Below, piece after piece: positions 1 through 10,724 of a DNA stretch of 64,000 nt (within the stretch, counting starts at the first letter, position 1; each line of letters opens with the position of its first letter). The translations under genes were made by a program, and so were the position numbers. A model generated the notes under the pieces. The model saw nothing but the letters and a program-made list of their open reading frames with translations. It searched no databases and was not told the origin of the DNA. Source of the DNA: Calliphora vicina. Lineage: Eukaryota > Arthropoda > Insecta > Diptera > Calliphoridae. Location: the NCBI RefSeq assembly GCF_958450345.1, contig NC_088784.1:41478278-41542277 (forward strand). The letters run 5' to 3'.

Positions 1-190
1 TTTTTTATTAGTTGACTGCAGTCAAAAAAAATTCAGAATTTTACCCGGAATTTTTGAATTTTTTTTTCTTAACAAACCAACTCCTGAAAATTTCGAATCG
101 AATAAAAAAAAATCAGCTAAATCGCTTCAGCCGTTCTCACGTGATGTCATTACATACATGGACCATTTCATTTTTATATATATAGAAGAT
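1..190 (+). repeat. Probable retroposon 3' end
   Basis: ATCGCTTCAGCCGTTCTCAC..TTTTATATATATAGAAGATT has the wording of insect retroposon 3' termini, as at 23990-24055. It is cut by the window edge. Confidence 0.35.
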
Positions 191-286
191 TAGAGTTAAT
201 TTCAAAAATTTGATTTGCGGGTATCATCACTTTGCGTAAAAAAAGCATTTTAAGCTTAGCAAAACTGCACCAATATTTCCTTTCTA

Positions 287-579
287 TCACTAACCATTAA
301 AAAGTTATGAAAAGTTCTCTAACGATTCACAAATTTTCGCATTTTTTTTACATGTACCTCAAAATTACTTCCGTTTTGTATCACTTACGATATACTCTTA
401 TTTCGCTCGTTATTTTGGACAACAATGTTTCGAAAGAACTTATTAGTTTTTTAAAATATAGTATCCTCTGAATGGAACATAAAGACCAAATTATTTTACA
501 GATACTCTTATTTTTGCAAAATCTATTCCACTCTATAGGCGTACAAATGTCAGGTACGATGACATGGAATTGCCCATAT
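287..579 (+). mobile_element. GGGCAATTCCA-family MITE, 5'-damaged copy
   Basis: From about 345 it matches 58195-58434 closely (ACATGTACCTCAAAATTAC.., GCAAAATCTATTCCACTCTA..) and ends GACATGGAATTGCCCATAT. The left end is not recognisable. Confidence 0.8.
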
Positions 580-1915
580 GAAAATAATGTGAAGTATATG
601 TTCATAGTATTCGAACATTCATAATGAAATACTTGTGGTTTAGAATACAACCAAATATTTGTAGTTTCGAAAACACAGTATGAATCTCTATTTAAAGAAG
701 GCGAACACAATTCATAGTTTTGTTTCAAAATTCAATCAAATTTGTGAGTAACTAAATATTCTAATTTTTTTTAAATCGCTTTTTTTGGCTTATTTATGAA
801 ATTTTCTTATCTATTCAATCAGAATCATACATTTCGAAAAGTTGTTATAACGAGATATACGGAAATCGCTACATCGACAATACGTATCGCGAAAATATTG
901 TATATCTGTTAGAAAATGCTAGACATTAAAAACGGAAGGACAAATTTATATATCCACATAATCGAGGGTTGGTAATCGGAGATGCAATTTTCAGTCCACG
1001 TACATTAGACTCAAACCCTAGAAAATGCTTTTTTGTGCAAAACATATTTGCTGAAATCAAGCTTAAAATTATAAAAAAGTAATTTTCTTAATTCTGCTTG
1101 AATTTACTACCCATAACAAAGTAAGCTATTTATTTCGGTGTAGACATAATTATAAAAAAAAATGCTAAAAGGCTTGACTCGACACACGAAAGATTCTCGA
1201 AATGTACACGGAACCTGTGATACACTTTAACATACATCATCAGCATTTTAGAAAATAATAGGTATTCAAATATGTATTCTTTATGATGTTTTGTTGTATT
1301 TCTCCTGTAAAATGCCTCGGGATGCATAAAAGATTTTTGCGCTACAAGCCATACAAGCACAATAATAATAAATATGGATGACTGTATCCATGTACACTTC
1401 TATATATGTAAGGATGTAAGTATGTTTGTATGTATGTAGGGACTACAATGTATGAAAAATTATATTCTAACATACAACATTTATATGTTTTTCTATTCAA
1501 ATGTTTGAATGTATTTAGTATGTATGTATATGTATGATTTTCTAGTAAAGTAAAGAAAAACAAACAGGTTGAATGTCCTTTAGCGTAATATTTCAGAGTA
1601 TATATGTATGTACATATGTAAGTAAGTATATGTGATACATCTACATAAACTTAATAAGTCGTTGCTGGTACAACGGGTATAATATTATACAATTGTAGCA
1701 AAAAAACAATCAACATATGTGCCAACATCATACAACATCAACATACTATACAGCATCAGCAGCAACAACAACAACAATACCAACAACAACGAGCACAATA
1801 ATAACAAATGCAGCCGCATTTGTCTTTACAATTTCAACAATTTCAAATGTTTACAGTTTCTCCAAGTAAATACTAAAACAAACACATACATACTTTATAG
1901 TAGAAATGCATATAC
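580..1915. other. No gene seen; simple repeats
   Basis: AT-rich intron sequence. TATG/GTAT-type microsatellite patches occur at 1380-1440, 1500-1540 and 1600-1635, and a CAA/CAG-rich tract at 1738-1806. Confidence 0.6.
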
Positions 1916-3400
1916 TAGGGTGTCCTTATTTTACAAATACCCAATTTCACATCAAAATTTCTTTTTCAAATATTAAATTTCTATACATTGCTTTAGGGTT
2001 AAATTCTACAAAAAATTATATAATTGATTCTTAATATTGAAAATAAAAAATTTAAACATTTATTTTGGATATGAATTTCCTGGTTTAACATAATTAATGG
2101 TCTAATTGATGTTAAAGATTGCTTTACTTTTTAAACAAAATTCATGGGTTATTCCATGTCATCGTACGTGACATTTGTACGCCTATACAGTGGAATAGAT
2201 TTTGCAAAAATAAGAGTATCTGAAAAATAATTTGGTCTTAAACGTCATAAAATGTAAAATATTTGAGATATAAAAACAAATTATGGAATATGGGCTTAAA
2301 ACACAACAACAAACCTATTTCATAAGAAAAAAATATATTTTACGAAATATTTTTGAAGTTATGTAGGTTACGTTCATCATAATTTTTTTAACAAAAACAT
2401 CTAATATTGGAGGCATGACTTAAAAATTCGGGATTTTTTAAATTTTAGCTATTATTTTTAAACATTTGTACAATATAAACTTATTAAAAGTATATTAAGT
2501 AGCTATGACCTTTTCTCATCATTCTGTCAACATACAGATTCTAAGCCAAAAGAACTGCTCATCTTTTGAGGCCAAAAACGAATCCAGCCAATTACGGACA
2601 CTCTGTTCAAAGATGAAGCGTAACCCAGAGAATGAATTCGGCATCGACCGAAAGAAATAGTAGTAGGACGGAGTACGGAATGAACCATAAAGCGGGTTAG
2701 TTAAAATTTCCCAACCATTTGTTTCTAAATCATTTTGAAAATGTGACTAAGTGTTTCATGCCTGGTACCATATTCAGGGCGTTTTTCGTCCTATGCTCGC
2801 TTCAAACGAATCAGTATAATTAAAAACAATCTTTGGAAGATTTTATAATTAATAAAATTTAATATCCTACGTGACATACCGTACGTGATAGATTTATCTC
2901 TTGTAGCAAAATTATATATATTCTGTAAATATATGTGTACAAAAACTAATATAATAAATAGAAAATATATATTTTCTTTCAATAAACAATTTGATAATAG
3001 CAAAAAAAAAAACATCAGAGTCAAATACATTTTATACTACATGCTAATTGCGAGTTTAGTTTTCGCCACCATCTTAGCCTAAAACATTCTAATTAAATTA
3101 AGAAATTAAATATAGTCGTTTAAACTATTTTTTTTGCCCTTAAAATTTTGTAATAAGCTAAATACTTTCTCATAGTAACATTTTAATGTTTTCTCCTATT
3201 CAAATCATCTTGAAAAAAAGTTTCAAGGGTTATTGTTTTGTCATTTTCGTGGAATTGCCCATATGTTATTTTTTAATAGTTATGGTTCAATTTCATACAG
3301 AAATTATTCTAACAGACTATTTTCATGTATTTTGCTGTATTGGACAAATTTAACCCCAGATGTAAAAGGGTTAAAATATTCAAAAATAAGAGCCACCCTA
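1916..3400. mobile_element. Possible hAT-like outer element
   Basis: Ends TAGGGTGTCCTTATTTTACA and, inverted, TAGGGTGGCTCTTATTTTTG resemble the TIRs at 7948 and 10335. It would enclose the inverted element at 2144-3264. The flanking 8-mers do not match, so the two ends may belong to different insertions. Confidence 0.4.
2144..3264 (-). mobile_element. GGGCAATTCCA-family element, longer 1.1-kb inverted copy
   Basis: The left end (TATTCCATGTCATCGTACGT) and right end (about 3175-3264, ending TGGAATTGCCCATAT) are the two ends of the 58095 element in reverse order. About 780 bp of extra interior is present. The segment 2822-3070 also matches 60880-61105. No transposase frame was recognised; a longer parent of the MITE, or a copy with an insertion, are both possible. 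Confidence 0.7.
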
Positions 3401-4914
3401 ATGTGCATACATTATAAATATGCATGTACCTAAACACACACACTGTGACAAATTTGTAAAAGTATTAAAAAGCAAACAAGAATACCATATAAATTTATCA
3501 AAAAACAACCAAAAAGGAATTAAGAAATATGTTGCATGCAACATGCACACATACATCCATATATATGTATGTATGTGTGTGTATGATGCATGTATGTGTT
3601 TAAAAAAACATTTCGAATACTTATTTTTCTTAGCGTTCTTCACTCACTCTTCGTGCTTTCTCTCTGGCTATATGCACTAAATAAATATCTTTATATGTAT
3701 GCTCAAGTAGGAGTGTGTTTGTGTGTGGATGTGTGTATGTGAATTTGTATGCAATCTTACAATACAAATACACTTGAATAAAACGCTACGATAAAGTGGA
3801 GTACACGTGCATTATTTTAATGCTACCTGAAGGAGTTCTGCTTTTCTCAACTCTTAACATCAACGATGTTTTATCCCTCCCATATTTATCTTCAAGTCTT
3901 CAATATACTTTTTGTGTTTTTTTGTTTGCTCCTATTTTATTTCTTTTTTTTTACTTGTGCTCCCGTTAGTTGTATTTTCTTAATTTTGGTTTCTCTCTTG
4001 TTGTTTTTGTTTGAATTGGAAATGCATTTAAACAATGATGATGAAATACAAAATGGAAAAAAAACAGAATTGAAATAAAATGTTTACGAAATAAACCAGA
4101 GGGTAAAACCCGAAAAGAATGGAAAATAAATATTCATTTGCAGCAAATAATATTAAATAATAAACTCCCATGGCCACTAGTCAGTCAGTCTTGTTTTAAA
4201 TTTGCTCAGGCCTTTTGTACTATAGCAATATATAGGCTATGTTTTTGCTTAAACATTTTCAAATATAATTTTCTGTGTTCGAAAGTATATTCACAATTTA
4301 ATGCCGCCAAAAGGACTTTAACAGAAGCTTTAATAGAATATGTAATTTCTTCATAATTGTTTGTTTGTGTAAAAATAGGAAAAATTACAACGGGACGCAA
4401 TTTCTTTAGGGATTTATGAGAGAAAATGCTTAGTTTTCTAGCTCACTTTTTCTACAATAGCAAGATATAAAACACAATATTACAGCTTAGTGTGCAAACG
4501 CGATAGGTCACAAATTTTATAGGAGACACAAACAAATGTTTTGTGTTTAATATTCTTGAAAACTGTTATTGCAGTATTTACAAAAAAAAATTATTTGAGC
4601 ACTTCTGCATACCACAAAATTGAATTACCACTTTTGCATACCACAGTATAACAACGTTAAAAATAGCAAATAGTGTAATTTTTTCTAACATCTTGCATTT
4701 AAATCTCAATTTTCATAAAAAGTGGACTTAGCACGTTTGCTCATTGCTAACGAATAACAACTTCTCACTTTAGAATTTATACAAAGAAATTTATTTATTG
4801 TTAATACCAGCGGATATATTTTTGCAACCGCCAACAAAAAATTAGAAAATATATTAATTTGTCATTCTAACGTTTCGAAATTAAAAAAATAGGTTGAATC
4901 GCCAAAAAAAAATT
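3401..4914. other. No gene seen; simple repeats
   Basis: ATGT/TG microsatellites at 3540-3600 and 3700-3745; otherwise AT-rich sequence with short frames only. Confidence 0.6.
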
Positions 4915-5510
4915 TTTGCCACAAATTCCAATTATATTTTAGAATTTTCTAATGGAATTTCTGAATTTTCCAATTACATTTCAGAAGTTTCCATTTATAT
5001 TTAAAAAATTTCTAATTGTGGCCGACTTCATAAACGCAGTAATGCAAAGCAATTACAAGGCAAAGCAATATTTTCTGACTTTCATGAACGCATAAATGTT
5101 TTGTAAAGAATCATTAATAAAAACAGTTCACAAATTTGACAGCTGCTGCGCATGGACAAGCATTGCCATACAATAATGAAATTGCGACATTGCTAAAACA
5201 AAATCTATTGCGTTCATGAACACTATACACTGCAGTGTTGCTTTGCAAAATGCGTTTATGAAGTCAGCCTGTATTTCAGAATTTTCCAAATGTATTTAAG
5301 AATTTTCGAATTGTATTTCAGAAGTTTCCATTTGTATTTCAGAAAATTCTAATAGCAATACCAATGGAAATTTCTGAAATACAAATATAAATTTCTGAAA
5401 AACAATTTTAAAAGTCTGAAATACAAATAGAAGCTTTTGAAGTATAAATTAAAAAGTCTGAAATACAAATTGAAACTTCTGAAATACAATTGGAAATGGT
5501 GTAATAATAA
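4915..5510. repeat. Minisatellite with about 25-bp units, split by a MITE
   Basis: Units such as GAATTGTATTTCAGAAGTTT repeat from about 4930 to 5019 and from 5270 to 5345. They continue in inverted orientation (TTTCTGAAATACAAAT) from about 5365 to 5500. The minus-strand frame here is only repeat translation (YFRSFNLYFRLFNLYF). Confidence 0.8.
5020..5269. mobile_element. 250-bp MITE inserted in the minisatellite
   Basis: TIRs are GGCCGACTTCATAAACGCA and, inverted, GGCTGACTTCATAAACGCA. TGT stands at both flanks (5017-5019, 5270-5272). Removing the element and one TGT restores AATTGTATTTCAGAATTTTC, a normal minisatellite unit. A 3-bp duplication and GGC ends suggest PIF/Harbinger type. Confidence 0.88.
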
Positions 5511-5554
5511 AATATATAAAATAAACCAGATGTATACAAAATACACATAAATCG

Positions 5555-6080
5555 GCATTGGACTGGGTATACAAGATTCAGCATAGCCGAATATAACTAT
5601 GTGGGATCGTTATAGATAGCGAAGTCGATATAGCCATGTCCGTCTGTAAGGTGAAATCAACTTTCCGTACCAAACTAACTTACAAATATACTTCATAAAT
5701 CAATATATCGGGAATTCTTCTGGCTCGGTTGCTATTTAAAATCGACAAAATCGGATCACAAATGGCTGAGATTAAGGAAAAAACCTCCATTTTTGGCCTA
5801 TTTTTTGTTTTATATCTTGACCTAATGGGTCAATATCGGGGAAAATATTTTTAACCTGAATTTGTTTTTTACCAAAAAAATTTTTTTGTCATACATTTTT
5901 TTTTCACTAATAATTTTAAAATGTTTTTTTTAAAAAAAATTAAAAAAAAATGTTAAAAATTTAAAATTTTTTTTTTTTAATTTTTTAAAAAAAAAATATA
6001 AAATTTGTATTTCAAAGTACAATTTGGTGAAGGATATATAAGATTCGGCATAGCCGAATATAGCTCTGTTACTTGTTTTT
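5555..6080 (-). mobile_element. Second Helitron-like repeat family (TATTCGGC type), minus copy
   Basis: Read on the minus strand it begins AACAAGTAACAGAGCTATAT, then the hairpin ATTCGGCTATGCCGAAT, poly-A/T tracts, a CAGACGGACATGG piece and a second ATTCGGCTATGCTGAAT hairpin. Confidence 0.7.
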
Positions 6081-7619
6081 AAATAAATTTTCTTTCGACA
6101 TAGATGAAATAAGTCAGATTTTTCACAGTAAATGTAAAAAACAAAATCTATAGGCTATTTGATTTTAAAATTTTTCTATGACTTTACGAATATTTTTTTT
6201 TGAAAACTTGTAATTTTTCTCTTATTTTGGCAAGCAATAAAATCAATTACGTTTTTCATATTTACATTTGTAAATACAACGTTCTATTAACTATGTATTT
6301 TCTTTTTGTTTTATTTTAAGCAATTAATTTATTTTTGCAATTTTTATTAAAATATCAAACACAATAATAGAAATTTTGCAAATGTCATTGTTTGCCATGT
6401 ATTGTTTATATACGAAATATACCAACAAAAAAAGTTGCAACGCAATCAAATCAGTTTTTATATAAAGTAAATGTGAATTTAGAGATGTATATATATGATA
6501 AAGGGTGCTGTATATAATAAATAAAATAAATATAAAGGTTAACATTAAATATCACTAAAATAACATTGCTTCGGAGCTTGTTGTCAGCATTATAGAAGAA
6601 CAAAATTTATTTCATCATTGCACCGAACAAATCGATATATACAGAGCAGGAGAAATCATGATTTTTAGAAACGAAAAGAAATTACAGGATAATGTGTGGT
6701 AATCAGAAAACTTTTTTCACCCTCCAAATGAGCGACATTTATGTCTACAATTACTTAAAACTTATACACTATACACCCTGTATAAATGTGTGACAGCAAA
6801 ATAGCACTAATAGCATTATATTAAATCAAAACTAACTGAATTGATAAAAATCCAACTAGCGAAAATGTTGATGTAAAAATATTGAAACAGTGGTAGAGGT
6901 TCTATGCGAAGATAGGGAGCGTTTACATACACGTTTGTGGCAGCATACGAGAACAAACTCAAAGTGCAACGTTATTGCACTGACAGTGTCAACAAATCCA
7001 ATTTTATGAACATTTGCTGAGGACAAATGTTAGTGATGAGTGCTCGGAGCGTGATATAACTATGATGACACATAAACACACATGCACAAACCGAGTCACA
7101 TACATATTCTCACATATTCGCCAACATACAAGCATGATCATTAGAGGTATAACCACAATTAGGCTATATCAATTACAATTTAGTGACTTTTTCTGGAATC
7201 TGTTATATAATTCAATGGAAATTGTTTTAAGAATTTAGATTAAAATCTATTTTTCATAAATTTATTTCAAAATCTCTAAACTATTAAAGATAGTAACAAA
7301 TATTTCCTTCATATGGCTAAAACATATTATAAAAAGTAATACCACTAATGCTTATGGATGCTTGCTTTTTTTGTTGTCATTGTCCTTGAGTAAACAGCAG
7401 AAATAAAACAGGGACAAAAACTAGTATAGAATTAATTGCCAAAAGGATTCTATTACATAGAAAAAATTAAAAAAATACATAGGAGTCTGTTAAAAAATGC
7501 ACATAAAGTGGAAAAATACAATCTAAACAAAAGTGTGTAACAAACAACAATGATGAATAAAACCCTTTTAAATGATTCCAAAATTGTTCCATTGCAAATA
7601 CCTACTACATACATTTATG
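6081..7619. other. No gene or clear repeat seen
   Basis: AT-rich intron sequence; the slightly GC-richer patch at 6880-7130 has no supported frame. Confidence 0.55.
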
Positions 7620-7762
7620 AGTAAAATCAGAAGAACCTTAAAAAAATGGGTCAAAACAAAAGTTTTTAGAAATAGTAAGTTAAAACAAACTTTAAACTTT
7701 CAATAAAGTTTAAAACATCGACAACTTTTTTTTAACCCATACAAACGTGGCCATCCTAATGT
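7620..7762. repeat. Single hAT-like right end
   Basis: The text CATACAAACGTGGCCATCCTA matches the right end of the fold-back element at 31987-32006. No left end was found. Confidence 0.45.
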
Positions 7763-8498
7763 AACAACATTGAATGTAATTGTATGAGTAAAAGTTCAAA
7801 TGCATTTTATACTAATAGACCATATACATTATACATACAAATGTACATACATACATACATTCACACACTATCGCTCACATGCACATTTCTATGTTTGTCC
7901 ATAAAAATCTTTAACGTAGTAAATGCATGTTTTTAATGCTTATACATTAGGGTGGCCCTTATTTCGCTCTTTTGTTCCATTTTCGATGATCCCAATATAT
8001 ACAATTTTGATAAATCATCGGTTAACGTTTAGTTTCTAAACTTTAGAGGCATAGAAAAAACACATAGAACGGAAGGAGAGAGAAATATCAATGACAAAAT
8101 TACTCCCTTTTCATACATATGGATACAATACCAAAATGCATGAATTAGGTTTTTGACAACAGACTTACTTTTTTGGCGGTTACCTATCTTGTTGTAATCT
8201 ATGTTAAGAGGTTGTACATTTTACATAAAGTTTTAAAAAAAATTACAAAAAATCCATTTAAAAATGAGGTGCCGCATTTTTTGACAAATTGGTTTTTTGG
8301 TATTTTTATAATATTTGGGTTGAATTCTTCTAGAAACAATCAAGTTAGCAAATTTTTTTTAATGTTTTTACTATGTAAATGGGTTCTAAAAAAAATTGTC
8401 CTTAACAAACGTACTTTTTTATTGTTAAAATGCTATTCGAGAATATAAAAATAATATTTTAGTCAGATTTATGATAAATTACCATTTTTTTTTCAATA

Positions 8499-8653
8499 AG
8501 ACCCCTTTCACATAAGGCAATTTAGTCGCGCAAGTCTCTTGTGTTTGTAGATGCCAGAGGTAATGTAGGGTTAAGGAGAAGAAAATTTTGCATGCTGGTT
8601 TGTTGTTGGGCAAGAGACTTGCGCAACTAAATTGCCTAGTGTGAATGGGGTCT
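8499..8653. mobile_element. 155-bp MITE with long TIRs, inside the hAT-like element
   Basis: Ends read AGACCCCTTTCACATAAGGC and, inverted, AGACCCCATTCACACTAGGC. The inverted match extends over about 43 bp, including GCAATTTAGT and GCAAGTCTCTTG, around a 65-70 bp centre. No clear target duplication. Confidence 0.85.
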
Positions 8654-8713
8654 AACACTAGTATAAAACGACCAAAATAATATAATAATTTGTAATTTTA
8701 AATTTCTAGCTCA

Positions 8714-9460
8714 CCCCATTAACACGAAGTCTGGTTATGTGGTATCTAATAGTTATACTGTCGGTTAAAATTATTTTTGTATGAAAATTGACAGTATAAC
8801 TATTAGTTAACAGGTACCGTGAAATAGCTCCAAAATGAAATAATTTCCAAACTTGAAAAATGAAATAACTACCAAAGGGTAAAATTAAATTACTCCCAAT
8901 AATCGGCGGTTTCATAATTTTAAAACTATTAGTTCCAATAAAAGCGAAGTAACTCCCAATAAAATAAATCCCAATAGAAATGAAATAATTCCCAATCCGA
9001 AGAAATTTATTTGTGTAATTTAACTCCCAATGAAATAAAGAACTACAAAAGTGAAATTATTCTTCGAAATAGGCCTTCGTACCCGAAGGCCGGCAATGCA
9101 AAACTAATTTTCTGAGCTATGCCAGTTTTTGATATTTATGGGTTCTGCTTTTGCAAAGTAGAGCCCAACAAAATGAAATAACTCCCAATACAGTGAAATA
9201 ACTCCTTATTCCCAAACTAAAATGAAATAAATCCCCAAACAAATTTCATTTGGAGTTGTTTCATTGGGAGTTATTGCATTATGAAATAACTCCCAACAAA
9301 AAATTATGAAATAACTCCCTATGCGTTAGGAGTTGTTTCATAATGAAATAAGTCCCAAGTTGTATGAAAAATTTGTTGGGTGTTTTTCATTTTGTCGTGG
9401 GGAATTATTTTATTTGGGAGTTATTTCACGGTACCTAGTTAACACATAATTGGACTGGTT
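8714..9460. mobile_element. TTAA-flanked MITE split by a later insertion
   Basis: The left half (8718-8812, CACGAAGTCTGGTTATGTG.. to ..ACTATTAGTTAACA) matches the intact 119-bp copy at 44030-44148. The right half resumes at 9436 with TAGTTAACACATAA and then diverges. Between them sits the 623-bp element at 8813-9435. Confidence 0.85.
8813..9435. mobile_element. 623-bp TIR element built of GAAATAACTCCCAA-like repeats
   Basis: Termini are GGTACCGTGAAATA and its inverted match TATTTCACGGTACC. The 9-bp sequence TAGTTAACA stands directly outside both ends (8804-8812 and 9436-9444), a perfect target duplication inside the host MITE. The interior is mostly variants of TGAAATAACTCCCAA in both orientations, plus about 100 bp of other sequence near 9066-9160. 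A 9-bp duplication suggests a Mutator-like or Merlin-like origin, which is inference. There is no coding capacity. Confidence 0.9.
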
Positions 9461-9966
9461 TGATCCAGGATATAAAAGGGTTAAAAATGTCTAGAAATAT
9501 TAGAAAATAGGGTACGAAATGTATATATTTTTCACAATCAATTTCAACAAATTTGTGAACAAAAACAGAATTTCCTCGAAATCCGACAATTTCAAACCGG
9601 TCAGAATGTATACGTTGTGGCCATTTTCAGCTTATTTATAATTTTATAATAATTTAATTCAGAATGAACTGCCCAGATTTATCCACATTAAGGAAAATAC
9701 ACATCAATAACTTAAAAACTATAAATCTTCTTCGTGAACCATCCGATACCAACATCAGTAAAATTTATAGTTTAATCTAATATATATAATCTAATGCTCC
9801 TTTTTATGTATTTTTAGTCTTAGAATTGATTCATAGGATTAAGTAAGTGCAATTACCATCACCGGTAAAACACCGTTACTGAAGTAATCCAAATAAGAGT
9901 TACCATTTCCATTTAATACCAAGTTATAATGGGTTACCGATGTCAGAAAATGTGTATATATGAGGT

Positions 9967-10212
9967 CATCAGCGCAAAAGTGGTGTAACCCTAAATTTTT
10001 TTGTAGTTCTTGTGTTACATACAGTCCTTACATTGCCAACTATCAATACAAAAGTGGGGTAAGCTACCTTTTGGTATTCAAGATCAGATGGTGCTGAAAA
10101 ATCGTTTTTGGACAGAGCATAATATAACAAAGTAATGTTTCAAAAGTGATGTAAGTTGAATATACATAACACTAAGTAAATAGTTTTAGGTTACACCACT
10201 TTTGCGCTTATG
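9967..10212. mobile_element. 246-bp MITE with AGCGCAAAAGTGGTGTAACC TIRs
   Basis: Left CATCAGCGCAAAAGTGGTGT and right (inverted) CATAAGCGCAAAAGTGGTGT agree over about 25 bp. A partial internal repeat, CAAAAGTGGGGTAAGCTACC, lies at 10050. It sits within the hAT-like element. Confidence 0.85.
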
Positions 10213-10424
10213 ATTTTTTTTAACATTTAGTTTTTTGGAAAATATTCAAAAAAAATGTTCAGCATTTGGTTTTTAGATAACTGAGAATAATTTTGGTTGG
10301 CAGCATTCAAAAAGTGCAAAATAAGAGCAACCCTATTATGCATAGACAAAAATATAAAATAAATAAAATAGGGTGATCCTTTAACACTGTCTGTAATGTA
10401 CTCGTATGAGTACGGTTTAAATAT

Positions 10425-10597
10425 AAAATAAGTAAAAATTGAAGATTATACATATAATCGACTGTAAACCACACAATTTTATTTGAATGTGCGAAGCTTA
10501 TTGCCTGTCTGCAGATACACCCAGAGTCTCTGGCGGGAATCGAACTCGCAACCCTCAGATTGATAGACCAGCACACTATCGTCTAGTCTATCGGGTC
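10425..10597 (-). repeat. tRNA-derived SINE-like sequence
   Basis: On the minus strand the head starts GACCCGATAGACTAGACGAT and contains a near-consensus pol III B box, AGTTCGATTCC, within a foldable T-arm (one mismatched pair). The acceptor and anticodon stems do not pair, so it is not a tRNA gene. The body continues GACTCTGGGTGTATCTGCAG and fades into A/T-rich sequence near 10430. A SINE or a tRNA pseudogene are both possible. Confidence 0.55.
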
Positions 10598-10724
10598 ACA
10601 CATAAGCATTAATGGTCAACTCTGACATCATTTTCCTCCAGGAACGTCATCTCTAGGACACTCTATAGTCTAAAAACTTATTCTAAAAAGAAACTTAATC
10701 AATGTTAAATAAGGGACACCCTTA

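Larger units (their letters stand above)
7948..10335. mobile_element. hAT-like element, 2388 bp, carrying nested insertions
   Basis: The left end reads TAGGGTGGCCCTTATTTCGC and the right end, reverse-complemented, TAGGGTTGCTCTTATTTTGC; agreement continues for about 27 bp. Flanking 8-mers are TTATACAT (7940-7947) and TTATGCAT (10336-10343), matching at 7 of 8, as expected for an aged hAT target duplication. No transposase is recognised inside. Subtracting the nested elements leaves roughly 1.2 kb of original sequence. Confidence 0.75.

Noticed and set aside
8813..9435. CRISPR-like appearance of repeated ~15-bp words
   Set aside because: Repeats vary in sequence, spacing and orientation, and the unit has transposon ends and a TSD; the genome is eukaryotic.
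10530..10597. tRNA gene on the minus strand
   Set aside because: Acceptor and anticodon stems do not pair; only the T-arm and B box are good, so it was listed as SINE-like.
10369..10724. Possible small hAT-like element (TAGGGTGATCC..CACCCTTA) around the SINE
   Set aside because: TIR match is short and flanking 8-mers do not agree.
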